The notes under the pieces were generated by a model. That model saw only the letters and a program-made list of their open reading frames with translations, was not told the origin of the DNA and did not search any database. Positions 35,339-53,200 of a DNA stretch of 64,000 nucleotides are shown here, one piece after another. A program made the translations under genes and the position numbers. Source of the stretch: Holothuria scabra (taxonomy: Eukaryota > Echinodermata > Holothuroidea > Aspidochirotida > Holothuriidae); contig CM074179.1 of NCBI GenBank assembly GCA_037179385.1, forward strand, positions 70,203,806-70,267,805. Reading direction: 5' to 3'. Position 1 is the stretch's first letter, and each line of letters opens with the position of its first letter.

Positions 35339-37907
35339 CTGCGAATAAAAAGGAAAAACAGGTTATAAAGTTGTTTAAAGAGTTATTATAGGGGGTAAAT
35401 GAGTGTGTGAGTTTAGAAGAAAAAAAAAAACTTTTTTAAGGAAATCAAACATTAAAGAGTAATAAAGGCGTTGACAATTCAGACGATTCGACAACAATGA
35501 TCCAGAAATGATTTTAATGTAATTATTAAAATATAAATTCAAGTTTCTTAGTTGACATATCATCGGCATTTTTGTCATTAGAATTTACAGTCATTTTTCG
35601 GCACATTTTTTCAGTGGTCATCACTCACTTGAACGCGTCTTAGAAACATGACTTCCTTGCATTGTTCCAAAATAGCTTGGTTATAAAATATTGATAAAAA
35701 ACATACATTCTTAACACAGTGATTTCTTTCTTCCGCATATCTTGTGGGTTAACACTGTAATTTGCTTAAAGGCCTTTTCCAAACATCATATTGTATCCTT
35801 CCAATAACAAACATTTCCTACTTCACGAACAACGATATCTTTTAACCGTTTTCGGAGGTCTTCATGAGGAATTACACTTTAAATGCCTAGGTCGTTCCCA
35901 AGTTGGATCGACTATTATCTTAACTTTTTCTATTCTCTATTAACAGTTTGTGCAAGAGTGAAAAAAACTCTTAAATGTTTTAAACATTAGAAAGTACGAA
36001 CGGGGATTTAACATCCCGTTGATTAATACTCTCATTTCCCCATTTTCATGTTGTGGTGTTGATTTCATTGAATCTATGTCTACGACTACTCCCATGACAC
36101 TTTTCAACTGCATAGCTTAGTGAGGATATCTCCTTTATAGCAGTAGGAAGCTTTTGGGATGGAGAAACGACTCTCTTTAGACTCTTTAGAGCAATGTTTG
36201 TTACGTTAGTACTTTGTATTTGTATATGCCAAGGTCAAGTACTATCGATGATGCAATGTTAAAATGTCAATGGGAAGACATACATGTTAAATTTGTTTTC
36301 AATTACTTTTCATTACGAGCCGTCTTTATTCTTTTTACCTTCCTGGTAACAATCAGTTCATTTGTTTGAATTTTCGAGAACTTTTACACAACATGCATTT
36401 TGGACATGTGTAAAGGTTATCAGGAAGTTTGCAAAAACTTTCGCATGTTGTGTAGCCTTCAACACTACAACAACGAGACTACATTTTTATGGATAAAAGA
36501 AAAAAAAATTATAAACGTTATCTTTTTCATTATTTTGCTTTAAAGTTTTGATCAGATTTAAAGACTTCCTACAAAAAAACCCTCTGATCAATGTAAGTTC
36601 AAACAAAGTTTTTCTTCTACATTGCTTGAGAGGACCAATCCTCTCTAGTGAAAGGAAGGGCAACATAGGGACGTGTCACTTAACGTTTTGGTACTTGTAA
36701 GATTTAACTTTCTTGCAAGTACGTTTTTTGAACAATTACACCTGGTAGTAGAAATTCATATGTTATCTCTGCCGTTCTTACTAAATTTTAGATCGTTCTT
36801 AAGTGTGAAATACGCCTATACAAAACAAAGAGGAAAAGAGAGAGCAAAAAAAAAAAAAAAAAGTCTGCAAAGCAATCCCTTCTGCTTCGAGATGTTTCAG
36901 TTCATCAAACAAGAATTAAAGAGTTTTGTAGGGTTTTTTTTTTTTTTTTAAGGAGCTAAGGTCTCCCTAAAAATCAATTACGAATCCCCGTTATTACATA
37001 GTATTCAATACTTCTGAAAGAAAGCTTTTTTAGAATTGTGGGACTATTTCCGCAATGAAAAGGGGTCTTGTAAACTCTAATATTACACCCAGCGGGCACA
37101 CAAACTTGTTTTTTTTAAGCAAACTCACTCGTCCCTAAAATATCCAAAGAAGCTCAGCACGATTGTCTCATGTAATACGTCACCTCTTGTTCTTCTCAGA
37201 AATTAAAAAAATATTTCAAACAGGATTGATTCTGCTCTGGTTTCAGCCAGCCTCAACTTATCCAGACACAATCAAATCAGTGAATGTGTTCTTTGCAAGG
37301 AAATTATCTGACATGATGTCAGGAAAGCTCACATAAAAAGTGTGCAAGCTCCAATTTGACCGCGTCTTAGGAAAGCTTTATGTTGACATTATTATACATG
37401 TGGAAATTGGCAAATTATTGTAGGTCTGAAAGCCTACAAAGTGGAATAGTTACAGCAAGTGTACTGACACCATCTACTCGTCAAATGAAATTTCAATCAA
37501 AACAACAAACGCAAAAAATTAATCGGTGCCCTATTATAAAGGGCCGCTTATATATATAGTGAAAGTTTTTACTTTGTCACGCGACTTCTTAGTGTGGTAC
37601 AAATAGAAACGACGGAAATTTGGGAAATAAACTAAAAATATTGGATAGAAAATGGAATATGTGGTTCAATTATTACAAACTCAAAACCGGACAATCCCTG
37701 GGAATTGGAAAACGATCTGTAAGAGTTCGGGTTAACGTTCAGTCCGTTGGAAGAAAAAGAAAAACGATCTAATATTTGAGCATAACGTTCAGCCCGTCAG
37801 GAGGGAAGATCCCCCAGCCTCCATTTTGCCGATAATTTGCATAAAGGTGGTCGGATAAGATGAAATGTTATGTTAGGAATGATTTAAATGTGGTAGTATA
37901 CACCTAC
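35339..37907 (-). other. Intron of GIMAP-like gene C
   Basis: Runs from a GTAGGT donor at 37907 to the TTTTTATTCGCAG acceptor at 35339 on the minus strand, phase 0. The interior is AT-rich with A and T homopolymers (36846-36862 and near 36934-36949). No additional coding exon was recognised. Confidence 0.7.
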
Positions 37908-38252
37908 TCGTATTCTGTTGAAGCACTCCCCAGCAATATCAAGACGTCTACTGCTAACCACAATCAGTATAGCATCTATAGGACTCTCAAGGGCTGCTTC
38001 CAGAAGATGAATCCATCTACTATCCACCTTCGCGTCTAAGTCGAAAAAGCCTGGAGTGTCGATGACCGTCAGATTAAAGTTTTCAATTTCAGAAGATATA
38101 CTCTCCGATTCCATGGTTTCAGGTTCTTCGGTGTCTGCCGTTTTGAAATGTCGTATTGATTCATCCCATGGATCTATATTCAGTAAGCGGTTTCCTAGGA
38201 GGCTCTTCCCATGACCTGTCACGCCTATGATAAGCACAGTTGCTGAATCCAT
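37908..38252 (-). CDS. GIMAP-like GTPase C, exon 1 (P-loop half)
   Basis: First coding exon, 115 codons. The ATG at 38252 sits in a strong context (GCCATGG). The start of an AIG1-type GTPase domain is clear: Walker A/G1 GVTGHGKS at residues 10-17, G3 DTPGFFD from residue 65, and the strand AILIVVSS followed by the helix that in AIG1 proteins forms the conserved box. An acidic insertion lies between G1 and G3 (residues about 38-58, rich in Glu, Ser and Thr), longer than I expect. The exon ends after CGA at a GTAGGT donor and joins the exon at 35338 in phase. It binds and probably hydrolyses GTP, but the weak G4 in the next exon makes nucleotide specificity doubtful. No family member symbol is assigned. 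Confidence 0.85.
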
Positions 38253-38296
38253 GGCGACGATCCCTTATCAAAGAACTAATTTTTGCTGTTATGAAA

Positions 38297-38331
<35 letters not shown>

Positions 38332-38333
38332 TA
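38297..38333. repeat. (TA)n microsatellite, interrupted
   Basis: Two AT runs separated by TTT steps just upstream of the start of GTPase gene C, possibly within its promoter. Confidence 0.85.
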
Positions 38334-38352
38334 TGTACATGTATATATAAAT

Positions 38353-44516
<6,164 letters not shown>

Positions 44517-44852
44517 ATGGAAAGACTAGTTCGTATGGTGGTCTTGGGCCAAAGTGGTGCCGGTAAAAGTCGTTTTATTAGTTTGCTTACCAATAATGGT
44601 ATTAACATACTACATGAGCCAACCCTTGTATGTTGTACGAGATATTGTGATATCAGCTTCGATGGTGATCGTTATAAACTTCGAATGGTCGATACACCAG
44701 GATTTTTTCAAGAAGATGTGACAGATACAACCAAAAATTGGAGGGATGTCGCTGAAGCTGTTCACAAAAGTGACATGATGGTAAACATTTTCGTGATAGT
44801 ACTTAAAGCAACTGAATTGAAAAAAAGTGAGGAAGTTGTCCAAAGTTTCGTG
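44517..44852 (+). CDS. GIMAP-like GTPase D, exon 1 (P-loop half)
   Basis: 112 codons from ATG 44517 (context CAAATGG) to a GTAAGT donor at 44853, phase 0. An AIG1-type domain begins at once: strand VRMVVLG, Walker A GQSGAGKS at residues 11-18, then a hydrophobic stretch and threonines in the switch-I area (T36, T41), the strand YKLRMVDTPGFF with G3 at 59-62, and NIFVIVLKATELKKSEEVV, the conserved-box helix region of AIG1 proteins. It lies opposite and divergent to gene C, with the intron at the equivalent position. Relative to C the G1-G3 spacing is typical and lacks the acidic insertion. It probably binds GTP; role inferred from the family (immune and cell-survival GTPases). Confidence 0.85.
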
Positions 44853-45034
44853 GTAAGTTCCTTCGAGACAATCGACTGCTTTTCATTACGCGTCCCTAAG
44901 AAAATTGACCTCAATCAAATAGCTTTAACATCGAATCGGTCTTAAAAATATTTGCGTTGATCAGTGTGGTGATGATATAAGTTAAATAAATTGGCACTTA
45001 GGCACAGTTAATCTAATGAAAGCTGTTAATGGAG

Positions 45035-45073
45035 ACCAAATGTCTCCATTTTACAAATATGGAGACATTTGGT
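45035..45073. repeat. Perfect 15-bp inverted repeat
   Basis: ACCAAATGTCTCCAT at 45035-45049 and its exact complement at 45059-45073 with a 9-nt loop; would form a strong hairpin in the intron RNA. Confidence 0.9.
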
Positions 45074-45553
45074 ATACCAAATGACAAATCACGGGGATTC
45101 CACAAGAAATCCTCTGCAGGCATGGCTGAAAAAAAAAACAGCAATTTGGAGAGTTCATGGCATGAAAATTTAGGTATTTGGAGGGAAATTTGACTACTTT
45201 TGTATATGTAAACATGAAAAGTCTTCTGGGAATTTTGATTTGCTGGCTGGGAAATTTGATTTGCTCGCAGACAAATTTACATTTTTCCAGCTTCCTCTAC
45301 TTCCTTACGGAGTTTTTCCTGCCTTGATAAGATGCACAATATCAGTAGAATTTAACTTAAGGGCTAGCGCCAAAGTGAAATGTAGCTCGTAAAGTGTTGT
45401 AAGTGACGTGGTACACAAAACATAGAAGCATTATGTTCATACCAAAGCTTGCTTTGTTTTCATGGCAAGATCACCCAACGGAGGGCATAAGCTTAACCAC
45501 CCCTCCAAAAATAAATTAAAAAGGAATAAAAAATAAACCAGAACGCAAAAAAT

Positions 45554-46235
45554 GATGACCTTTGCCCTCTACCAAGAACGATAGGATCCATATCCTGACC
45601 ATATTGCATTCACAATCCTAATGTGAACTCCATCCAAGTTTCCTGTTATGAGATATCGCGTTATGGAGATTTTCAGACATTAGCACAGGATGACCCCAGA
45701 TGACCTTTGACCTCCACCAAAAATGTTCGTCTTCATCTTCTGATCATAATGCATATACATTATACCAAATATGAAATCTATCCAATTTCCTTATCTTGAG
45801 ATGTCTCATTTAAACGATTCTCAAACTTTGATCGCCGATGACGCCAGATGAACTTCACCTCCAAACAAAAACTATAGGGTTAATGTTTTGACCATAACAC
45901 GTTTACATGCCAAACACAAAATCTACCCAATTTGGAATATCGCATTTAAAATATCTTCACTCTTTCACACTCGGTTACCCCAGATAACCTTTGACCCTCC
46001 ACCATAAAAGACACGATCCGTATTCTTATTATAACACATGCACAAATCATACATGAAATCTCTTAAAGTTTCCCATCTTGCATTGACAAGATATCAGACT
46101 ACCCCTGGTTATCCCCGGTGAGTTTTGACCTCCACCAAAATAAATTGGGACCATCTTCTGACCATAACGCATCTGAATACCAAACATGATATTTCTCCTT
46201 CTTCCAAGTTTCTTATCAAATTGATACAATGAACA
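45554..46235. repeat. Five-unit ~140-bp tandem repeat
   Basis: A lead phrase of the form GATGACCTTTGACCTCCACC recurs at 45554, 45699, 45847, 45983 and about 46117 (spacings 145, 148, 136, 134). Each copy is followed by text such as CTGACCATAA-GCAT, CCAAA-ATGA-ATCT and CCAA-TTTC. It is diverged but collinear. The lead phrase contains direct TGACCT half-sites. Confidence 0.75.
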
Positions 46236-47781
46236 TGAGGAAGATTATTTTTTGCCATAAGGAACTTATTTTTTTTTTTTTAATTCAATTACTCCGAAGA
46301 AATGCATAATGGTTGTTTTCAAGCGTCAACCTAGACAACACCAAATCAACGTAACAGGAAAAGAAAAGTAGACGCATTCCTCACCAGACACTTTACGAAG
46401 CATGCCCACTCTGACTACCGTCAGTTCTGTAGCATTTCTTATGGGCATTAGTGGTGGACTCTGTATTTCAGTGTACCTTCCCCAAATATACATCCAACTT
46501 TTGCAAAGAGGGAACTTAAAAATAAGTTATTAACTATTCACTCATTTCTAGCGTTAAACCTTCTCACACTGGATGATACACAGCTGTTTTTGATTCCTTG
46601 CCTTAGGTAGGGAAGGAATGTGTATGATGGTGATGTCGTGTGTGTTTGTGTATGTGACACTTTCGCTTCCAAACACCGTACCATATTTGGTATACAGATT
46701 TATCATGTTGATGGAATAACCCTTTTTGTTTTGATGAAGGTCATAAGTCATTTGATGTGGAGGGGGGGGGGGGGCTAAAAACCTCACAACCTTGAAAACA
46801 AAATATCTTAAATTGGTTACGAATGACTGGAATTTTTCACACTTGGTATGTAGATTTGTTATGTTGAGAAAAAGACGTCCTGTTTTTTTTTCTATGATCT
46901 CTTTAGTTAACGTCAGGGTAGCTTGATCTCACCTAAGAAAAACTTTGAAAACCTCGAAATTCACGATATCTCAAGGCAAGAATGATCGACACTTTTCATT
47001 TTGGATTAATCATCTTAAGAGGAAGAAACATATTAATTTTGGTGCAGTTGAAAGGTCATAAAAGGTCCCAGAAGAAGGATTGTGAAAACTGTTAAGCACA
47101 ATGAAAAGTTTTTTGTTATTGGAGATGAGCCAGCTCACCTGAGCTCAAATTCCATGGCAAGCAAAGATCATGTCAGATCACAAAAGTCAAATGCTGAGGC
47201 TCTAGAAGTTATATGTCAGATCATTAAAGTACAACTGCCAGCTGAGATAACAGGTGGTTAAAATTTTGTTATCGAGATACCTTCAAGTGTGAAAGTTGGA
47301 AAAATTTCATAACTTGTATGAACGTAAAATATGATAAACATAAGCACGTGCTTGAATTTGTGTTAAATCTTTTGGAATCCTAATTGATTGAAAATACAAT
47401 GACTAGCCATTGTCAGGGAGAAGGATTATTGAATTAATTTGGATGTTGAAAAGAAAGAACAAACTAAGTGTGATTCCACGAAAATTGAATTTTGAGCTAT
47501 AGTGTTTTGTTCCACACAAGACTACGGTGTAAATGATTAATATCAGTGTTAATATTGTCATGTGTGCATCCATTATTTTTGACATGATGACAGGAGACAT
47601 TTGGGATGTGGCCATTCATGTTCTACAGCTCTTAGCTACATATAAAAGGACTTCTGGAACATCTGGTCAAAAAGTGATACCCTGTACTAATAATACTACA
47701 GACAGTATACATACATGTCAATGCAGGAAAACTCACATGAAGTTGCCATGGGAATTGGGGATAAAAAACCTAGTTATACAT

Positions 47782-47985
47782 TCAGTTGAAAAGCCCAGTT
47801 TAAAAGCCCAGTTGAACAGCCCAGTTAAAAATCCATTTTAAAAGCCCAGTTCTAAAACCCAGTTGAAGGCCCAGTTAAATCCAGTTGGAAAACCCAGTTG
47901 AATTAACCCAATTCAAAATGCACAAATTCCGCATTAAAACCCAGTTTGCAGAAACCCAGTTCAGCCCAGTTGAACCCTGTTTAAC
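47782..47985. repeat. CCCAGTT minisatellite
   Basis: About ten copies of a 12-14-bp unit, AGCCCAGTTNAAA and variants, spread over 200 bp, just upstream of the exon-2 acceptor of GTPase gene D. Confidence 0.8.
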
Positions 47986-48051
47986 TGGTTGGAGCTGGAA
48001 TTTGAACTGGCCTGGGGGTATTATCGTACTTTTTCTTGCAATTATTTTCAG

Positions 48052-48471
48052 GAACTCCTGGGAGATGAAGCGCCAGTAAAAGCTGTTGTTGTGTTCACGG
48101 ATGTTAAAGAAGAGATTACCGAAAGAGTGGTATGTTATGAGCATGGAAATTACCTTGATAGGTACTTGCGGAAGGCCTACCCTACGATATTTTGGAAGGA
48201 TGACGACCCTAGAAGAAGTATAAATGAATTCATGGATATAGTCAAAGCAACGATAAAGCAAAAGCCATACAAAGGTTTTGATTTCTCGGTTGCTCAGATG
48301 GAGTTCACGAAACGGTGGATAGGAAATCAGAAAAGAAAAGTACCGATGAAAAAATTTTACCCGTTAAGGAATGACAAGCTGTTGCTTCGCATCGGGGTGC
48401 CAGACGTTGTCGTTACAAAATTCCTTTCTCAGAATCAAATAGATGATTTGTCGGCATTCATAAGAAAATAA
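48052..48471 (+). CDS. GIMAP-like GTPase D, exon 2
   Basis: Terminal exon, 139 residues plus stop, completing a 251-residue protein. It opens with ELLGDEAPVKAVVVFTD, the helix and strand that precede G4 in AIG1 GTPases; the residues that follow (DVKEE) lack the usual T-x-x-D, so guanine recognition may be altered. A basic and aromatic helical region follows (YLDRYLRKAYPTIFW, then a DDD-RR segment and SINEFMDIVK), then a charged C terminus ending in a short helix. There is no membrane anchor or lipidation motif. The total length is a little shorter than typical vertebrate GIMAPs of about 300 residues. The stop codon lies inside an AATAAA (48467-48472), an odd overlap. The acceptor, phase and domain continuity make the exon pairing convincing. 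Confidence 0.8.
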   Translation, partial: ELLGDEAPVKAVVVFTDVKEEITERVVCYEHGNYLDRYLRKAYPTIFWKDDDPRRSINEFMDIVKATIKQKPYKGFDFSVAQMEFTKRWIGNQKRKVPMKKFYPLRNDKLLLRIGVPDVVVTKFLSQNQIDDLSAFIRK

Positions 48472-49614
48472 ATCAATATATGTAATATTTGAATAACTTT
48501 CCAGAATGCCAATTCAAATATATCAATTGTTGAAAGACCTAGTGGCAAGACAACAAATCACTATGGCTGCTACTGTCAAGTGAAGAGTAAAATTTCTGAA
48601 GAAGAACGCTGGTGTAATATAATCTCAAGATAAATCTCTTGAAAGCTTCGATATTCCTAAAAAACTTGTTTTCCATGCAAATATAACGATACGGAATTTA
48701 GCATAGTGCGTTCTTTGGATAATATTAGGGTGTACTGCCCGCTAGATTCGTTCGTTGCAATTATCCTTGAAGTAGGTTCCAATTTTAGTGTCTTTAATAT
48801 GATTCTACCTGGGAATAGAATCCGGGACCTTCGTGTGAGAAGCGGATGCTCTTACCGTTAGACCAAACACGCGGTCTCACTTTTTTTGTTGAAAAGAGGG
48901 TTGTAAAAAATTAAAAAAAAAAAGAACCATTAGCCATATGTGGTTTGTTTCTATGGGGATATTGTAAGATTTGCTTAATTTAGCTTATCACAGCAAGTCT
49001 AAAAAATTCAAGGGTACGCGTAATTCTTTATAAAAAAGCTAGGGCGGCTGGTCAAAACCCGATGGATATTTTTTTTGGTCGTGAGATTTCCAACTTTCAA
49101 ATGTTGGCATATTAGTAAAACGTGTTTGCTTATGGTTATTTGCCATAATGTAATAGCTTTGGCTTCAATTATCCAGCCTAACTAGCTTTCCTAACACATT
49201 TAAAAGCTGAACAGGCTTATGGAGGCATGAAAATATGCGTAGTAAGTTTTGTGGTAGGTCGCTGGTATATTGTACAGGGGTTTTCATTTCAATTAAATTG
49301 GGTGTTAAGGATACAATCCGACATCTGTAGGAACATAAAAAATAAATGTTATTTTTTGCGGGGGGGGGGGGTAAGGGGTGGACTTAAAATACAAAGCAGG
49401 TCAAATTTATGAGTCACTAACGTAGCAGCTGTCTGGCAATCCTCACTGCCGAAAACAAAACGGATAGACGACCTGTAACAGTTGTACTGAAGTCGCAACC
49501 CTGGCCATTAAGTACCATTAACTTTTTATACATAGCATGTCTTTGCTCATTCTTTGTTTATAATCTTAATCCTGGCATTCGATGTATCTGCGCAACTTTC
49601 ATTTTTTTCACATT
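48472..49614. other. 3' flank of gene D with a tRNA-like relic
   Basis: AT-rich sequence. Apart from the SINE-like tRNA stretch at 48785-48885 and a G run near 49360-49370, nothing is recognised. Confidence 0.5.
48785..48885 (-). repeat. SINE-like repeat family 2, copy 2 (tRNA-like head)
   Basis: On the minus strand, TTTGGTCTAACGGTAAGAGC resembles a tRNA A box. A loop with CTCACAC (CAC, Val-like) follows, then a B box CCCGGATTCTATTCCC with a changed core. The order and spacing match the head of the copy at 33833-34060. The acceptor stem does not pair, so this is a relic and not a tRNA gene. Confidence 0.5.
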
Positions 49615-49782
49615 GATATGTATTAGAATTTTACCTAATTGTGGCCCGTTACAGCAGATATGTATTAGAATTTTTCGTATATGTGGTCCATTATATAAGA
49701 TATGTACTGGGGTATTACCTATATGTGGACCATTACATCAGATATATATTAGATTTTTACCCATATGTGGCCCATAGTTTTG
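49615..49782. repeat. 42-bp tandem repeat, 4 copies
   Basis: GATATGTATTAG-like starts occur exactly 42 bp apart at 49615, 49657, 49699 and 49741, each followed by TTTTACC-TATGTGG-CC-TTACA-CA text with point differences. Confidence 0.9.
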
Positions 49783-49964
49783 CTACCTGAGTTTTGTTGA
49801 TTATTTTCAGTAGCATATGCTTCAACTGGTTAATATTACATCATGTATCTGACCTTTTTTTCTTTTGTGTGTGTGGATACATTGATCCTGTCGTCCCTTT
49901 CTACACCGAATACTTGGTCTTAAAAATGTAGAAATACAAACAAATTGTTATAATTATTTATATC

Positions 49965-50240
<276 letters not shown>

Positions 50241-50285
50241 AGATTCCTTTATTTTTTTTTTTTTGTTTTGTTTTGTTTTTTTTTT

Positions 50286-53200
50286 CTCCTTTATTACATT
50301 TCATCTCTCTAGCGGTAAGTAATCACATTTATACAACTTGATGATAAGCAACATTAGGTACACAATAGATGAAAAACAATCAGGATTGTACAACACCAGA
50401 GAGTCGACAAATATATATAACAGATAATATGTACACATAAGCAAAAAGCTTCTCTATGATACACTGTATTCCTTTAGTAGCTGAGGAGCTGCTGCGGTTT
50501 TCAGTGGTCTCGCGCATACTCCAGAAACCGTGGAAGTAAAATCGTTCGTCTTTACAAAGAGCTTCCAAACATTTAATTTCAAAAAGTATTTAAGACAAAG
50601 AATAAATAACGTAGCTTTACTTTGAGTAAAACACCCCTACACATTGTATTACGGTTAGGTCTGTAAAGCTGTGCAAGGAATGTGTAAAGTTAACAGAATA
50701 CAGAAATCGTCTTTACAGTGTTTCCATATTTATGGTCATAGTGTTAAGGGTTCTCCAAGGGGAAATGCAGTAAAGGCAATTTCGAATTACACGTAGTCCT
50801 TAGTGTACTATGCTATTTCACGAATGACTTCCACCGATTTGAAAACTTTACGAGTTGACACATCTCCATTGCTTTACGTTGGATAGGCCAATGTGAAACT
50901 TAAAGGCAGTCATTCGTGACCCTAAAATACAGTTTCAGTATGCATATATCAAAACTCTCAATTGGTGCAGCTCCTTGATTGGCATCATATTCAAACAATG
51001 CTTTACAGCTAAATTACACAGCATGAGCACTGAGAGTGTCTTGATGACACATTATGGACTTGTATGGCCACTGGGACAAGCCATGAAGCAGTAACCTTAG
51101 ATTGTGCCTGGATGAAGATGAGTTTTAGATAAAAGTGGAAGGGGCTAGGAGTAAGTAGTTTGGGAGAATTGGAACTGTTTGGGATGATGAAAATATGCCT
51201 TTAAATGTTAGCTTTAACAGGACTTTTTTTGAATGGATGAATGGGAAAAAAGTTAAAATTACACTTTAATATCCATATTTAGGAATGAAAATGCTTTTCT
51301 TTACACTTTCGTTCCAAGGTTATTAACAAGATTATTGTGTAAGCAGAAATATCATACTTCTAAACATTTCGTTTCGTTTAAATTCTAAACATGTAGTGTT
51401 CGCTTGCTGTAAAGTTGCGGTTAAGTGATGTATTAAACCATGTGGAGGGGGTTGAAATGTGCAGCTACCGAATATCCTTGGGGACTCTGTTTTATAGACC
51501 AAGGTGCTCGGTGACTCGGTCCGCGAGACGGCGCTTGGTCTCTCCCACATACGAGGGATTACAACTCTCATAAGCTAAAATATAAACTACATTAGAGGAA
51601 ATGCAGGAAAATCGTTTTTGACAGTGAAGCTTTTGTCCTTATGACCTGAAATGTCTACGAGGTTTTTTTTCCAACAAATGGGCAACTTGGACGGTTACAG
51701 GGAAAGATCCCACGGGCGTCGTTGAAGTGAGTTTGTTTGTGGGAAGCCTCTTTCTACTACTTCTTTTGAACTTCCACTTTACACGGTAATCCGCAGCATT
51801 TCGACCTTATTTTATCAAGCTTCATGCTTTTCTTCGCTGCCATATTCATGTCTTCTCTAAATTTTCAATGGAATGTTAATCAACGCTGGACCGTTTATTG
51901 GTAGAGGATAATGCACGACGGCTGGTTTACGCAAGCGATGCACGAGGGCCCAGCCCGAGTGCACCCAGCGACAGCATTAACCCACCGAGAGTGAATTATA
52001 CTCTACTCAATGCACAGTTCCAGCGTTGATTACCCTTGTTCATTCATACACCCAATATTTTTGTTTTAAATGACGAAGAAAACAACATTTTGAGTTAAAA
52101 GCTCAACATTTGAAGGACAACTCCGCTGCTTCTTTGCCCAATGTGTGTCTGTGCAACGTATCAACGATGATTAACTCCGCCTCCACAACAATTGAATTTT
52201 ATGGCATAGAGAATAGCCTTGTACTAGTTCGCACTTAATGCTGTGTTTTCGCACCATATGAGACGTAAACAGACTAGACCGTTCCTTTGTTGTTAAATAC
52301 CACGTTTTAAGTAGAAAAACAATTCTTTACCACTGTTGGAAAGAAAATATTCCTGCTCAGTTCAAAGAGTGCCATGTAAGAAAATTAACTTCACGTGCAA
52401 AGTTCATAAATCATCGGATACAATAACGATGTTATTAGATTTTCAAAACATGACTTTTTTTGATAAATCAGTTAAATCAAAAAGGAAAAAATTGGCATCT
52501 GATTATGATAAAATTACATTTCTTATTGCTCAATGCAACCCGACCCATTTTCTTTTAGCTCACGTACTACTTGGGGCCTTTTATTGCATAATATGTTTTA
52601 CGTGCCGTATGAGTAACGTAAAAAGACATATTCAGCCTAGTACAGTTAATAAGGCATACGGATTGATTGCATTTGTTCTATTTGCTAATAAATTATTGTC
52701 ATAACGTTGACTTTTCTTTATTTTCAAGCAGCATTACCGCGTTGTTTAGTCTGTTGACTCATATCTACAAATCAACGGAGTTAACATTTTAGGGCATTAA
52801 AGACTTGAACTTTGCTTTGGAGGAAAATCGGAATTTCTACTTATTTTGAAAGTGACATTGGGTAAACAATTTGGAGAGGGGTTGGACAGACAGGCCTGTA
52901 GTGCCAGTCTTATTCTTAAAACTACAGCAGTGCTAACGTTTAAATCGAGGAATCATTAAAACGAGAAGAACTGCTTTGATATACATGCACGTTGACGTTG
53001 CAGACGCTAAGGTCTAGCCTAGGCCTCGGTTGTTTGCCTTTGTCTTTGGGATATTGTGTACTGTACTTCATGCAGGATTTTGGAAATTTTAGTTTTTGGG
53101 AAATTGAAGCATCTTGACACTACCTTTGAATGTTTTTTTTTCGTGTCTGTGGCCGCTCATGGCCATGATGACAAGCGTTTCAACCCCAGCATTTACGAAA

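Larger units (their letters stand above)
44853..48051 (+). other. Intron of GIMAP-like gene D
   Basis: 3.2-kb intron, GTAAGT to TTGCAATTATTTTCAG, phase 0. It holds a 15-bp perfect inverted repeat (45035-45073), a five-unit ~140-bp tandem (45554-46235), a G run near 46762-46774, and a CCCAGTT minisatellite that ends some 65 bases before the acceptor. No further coding exon was recognised. Confidence 0.75.

Noticed and set aside
52336..52704. 122-codon plus-strand frame
   Set aside because: AT-driven composition, no domain and no splice or start support beyond an ATG.
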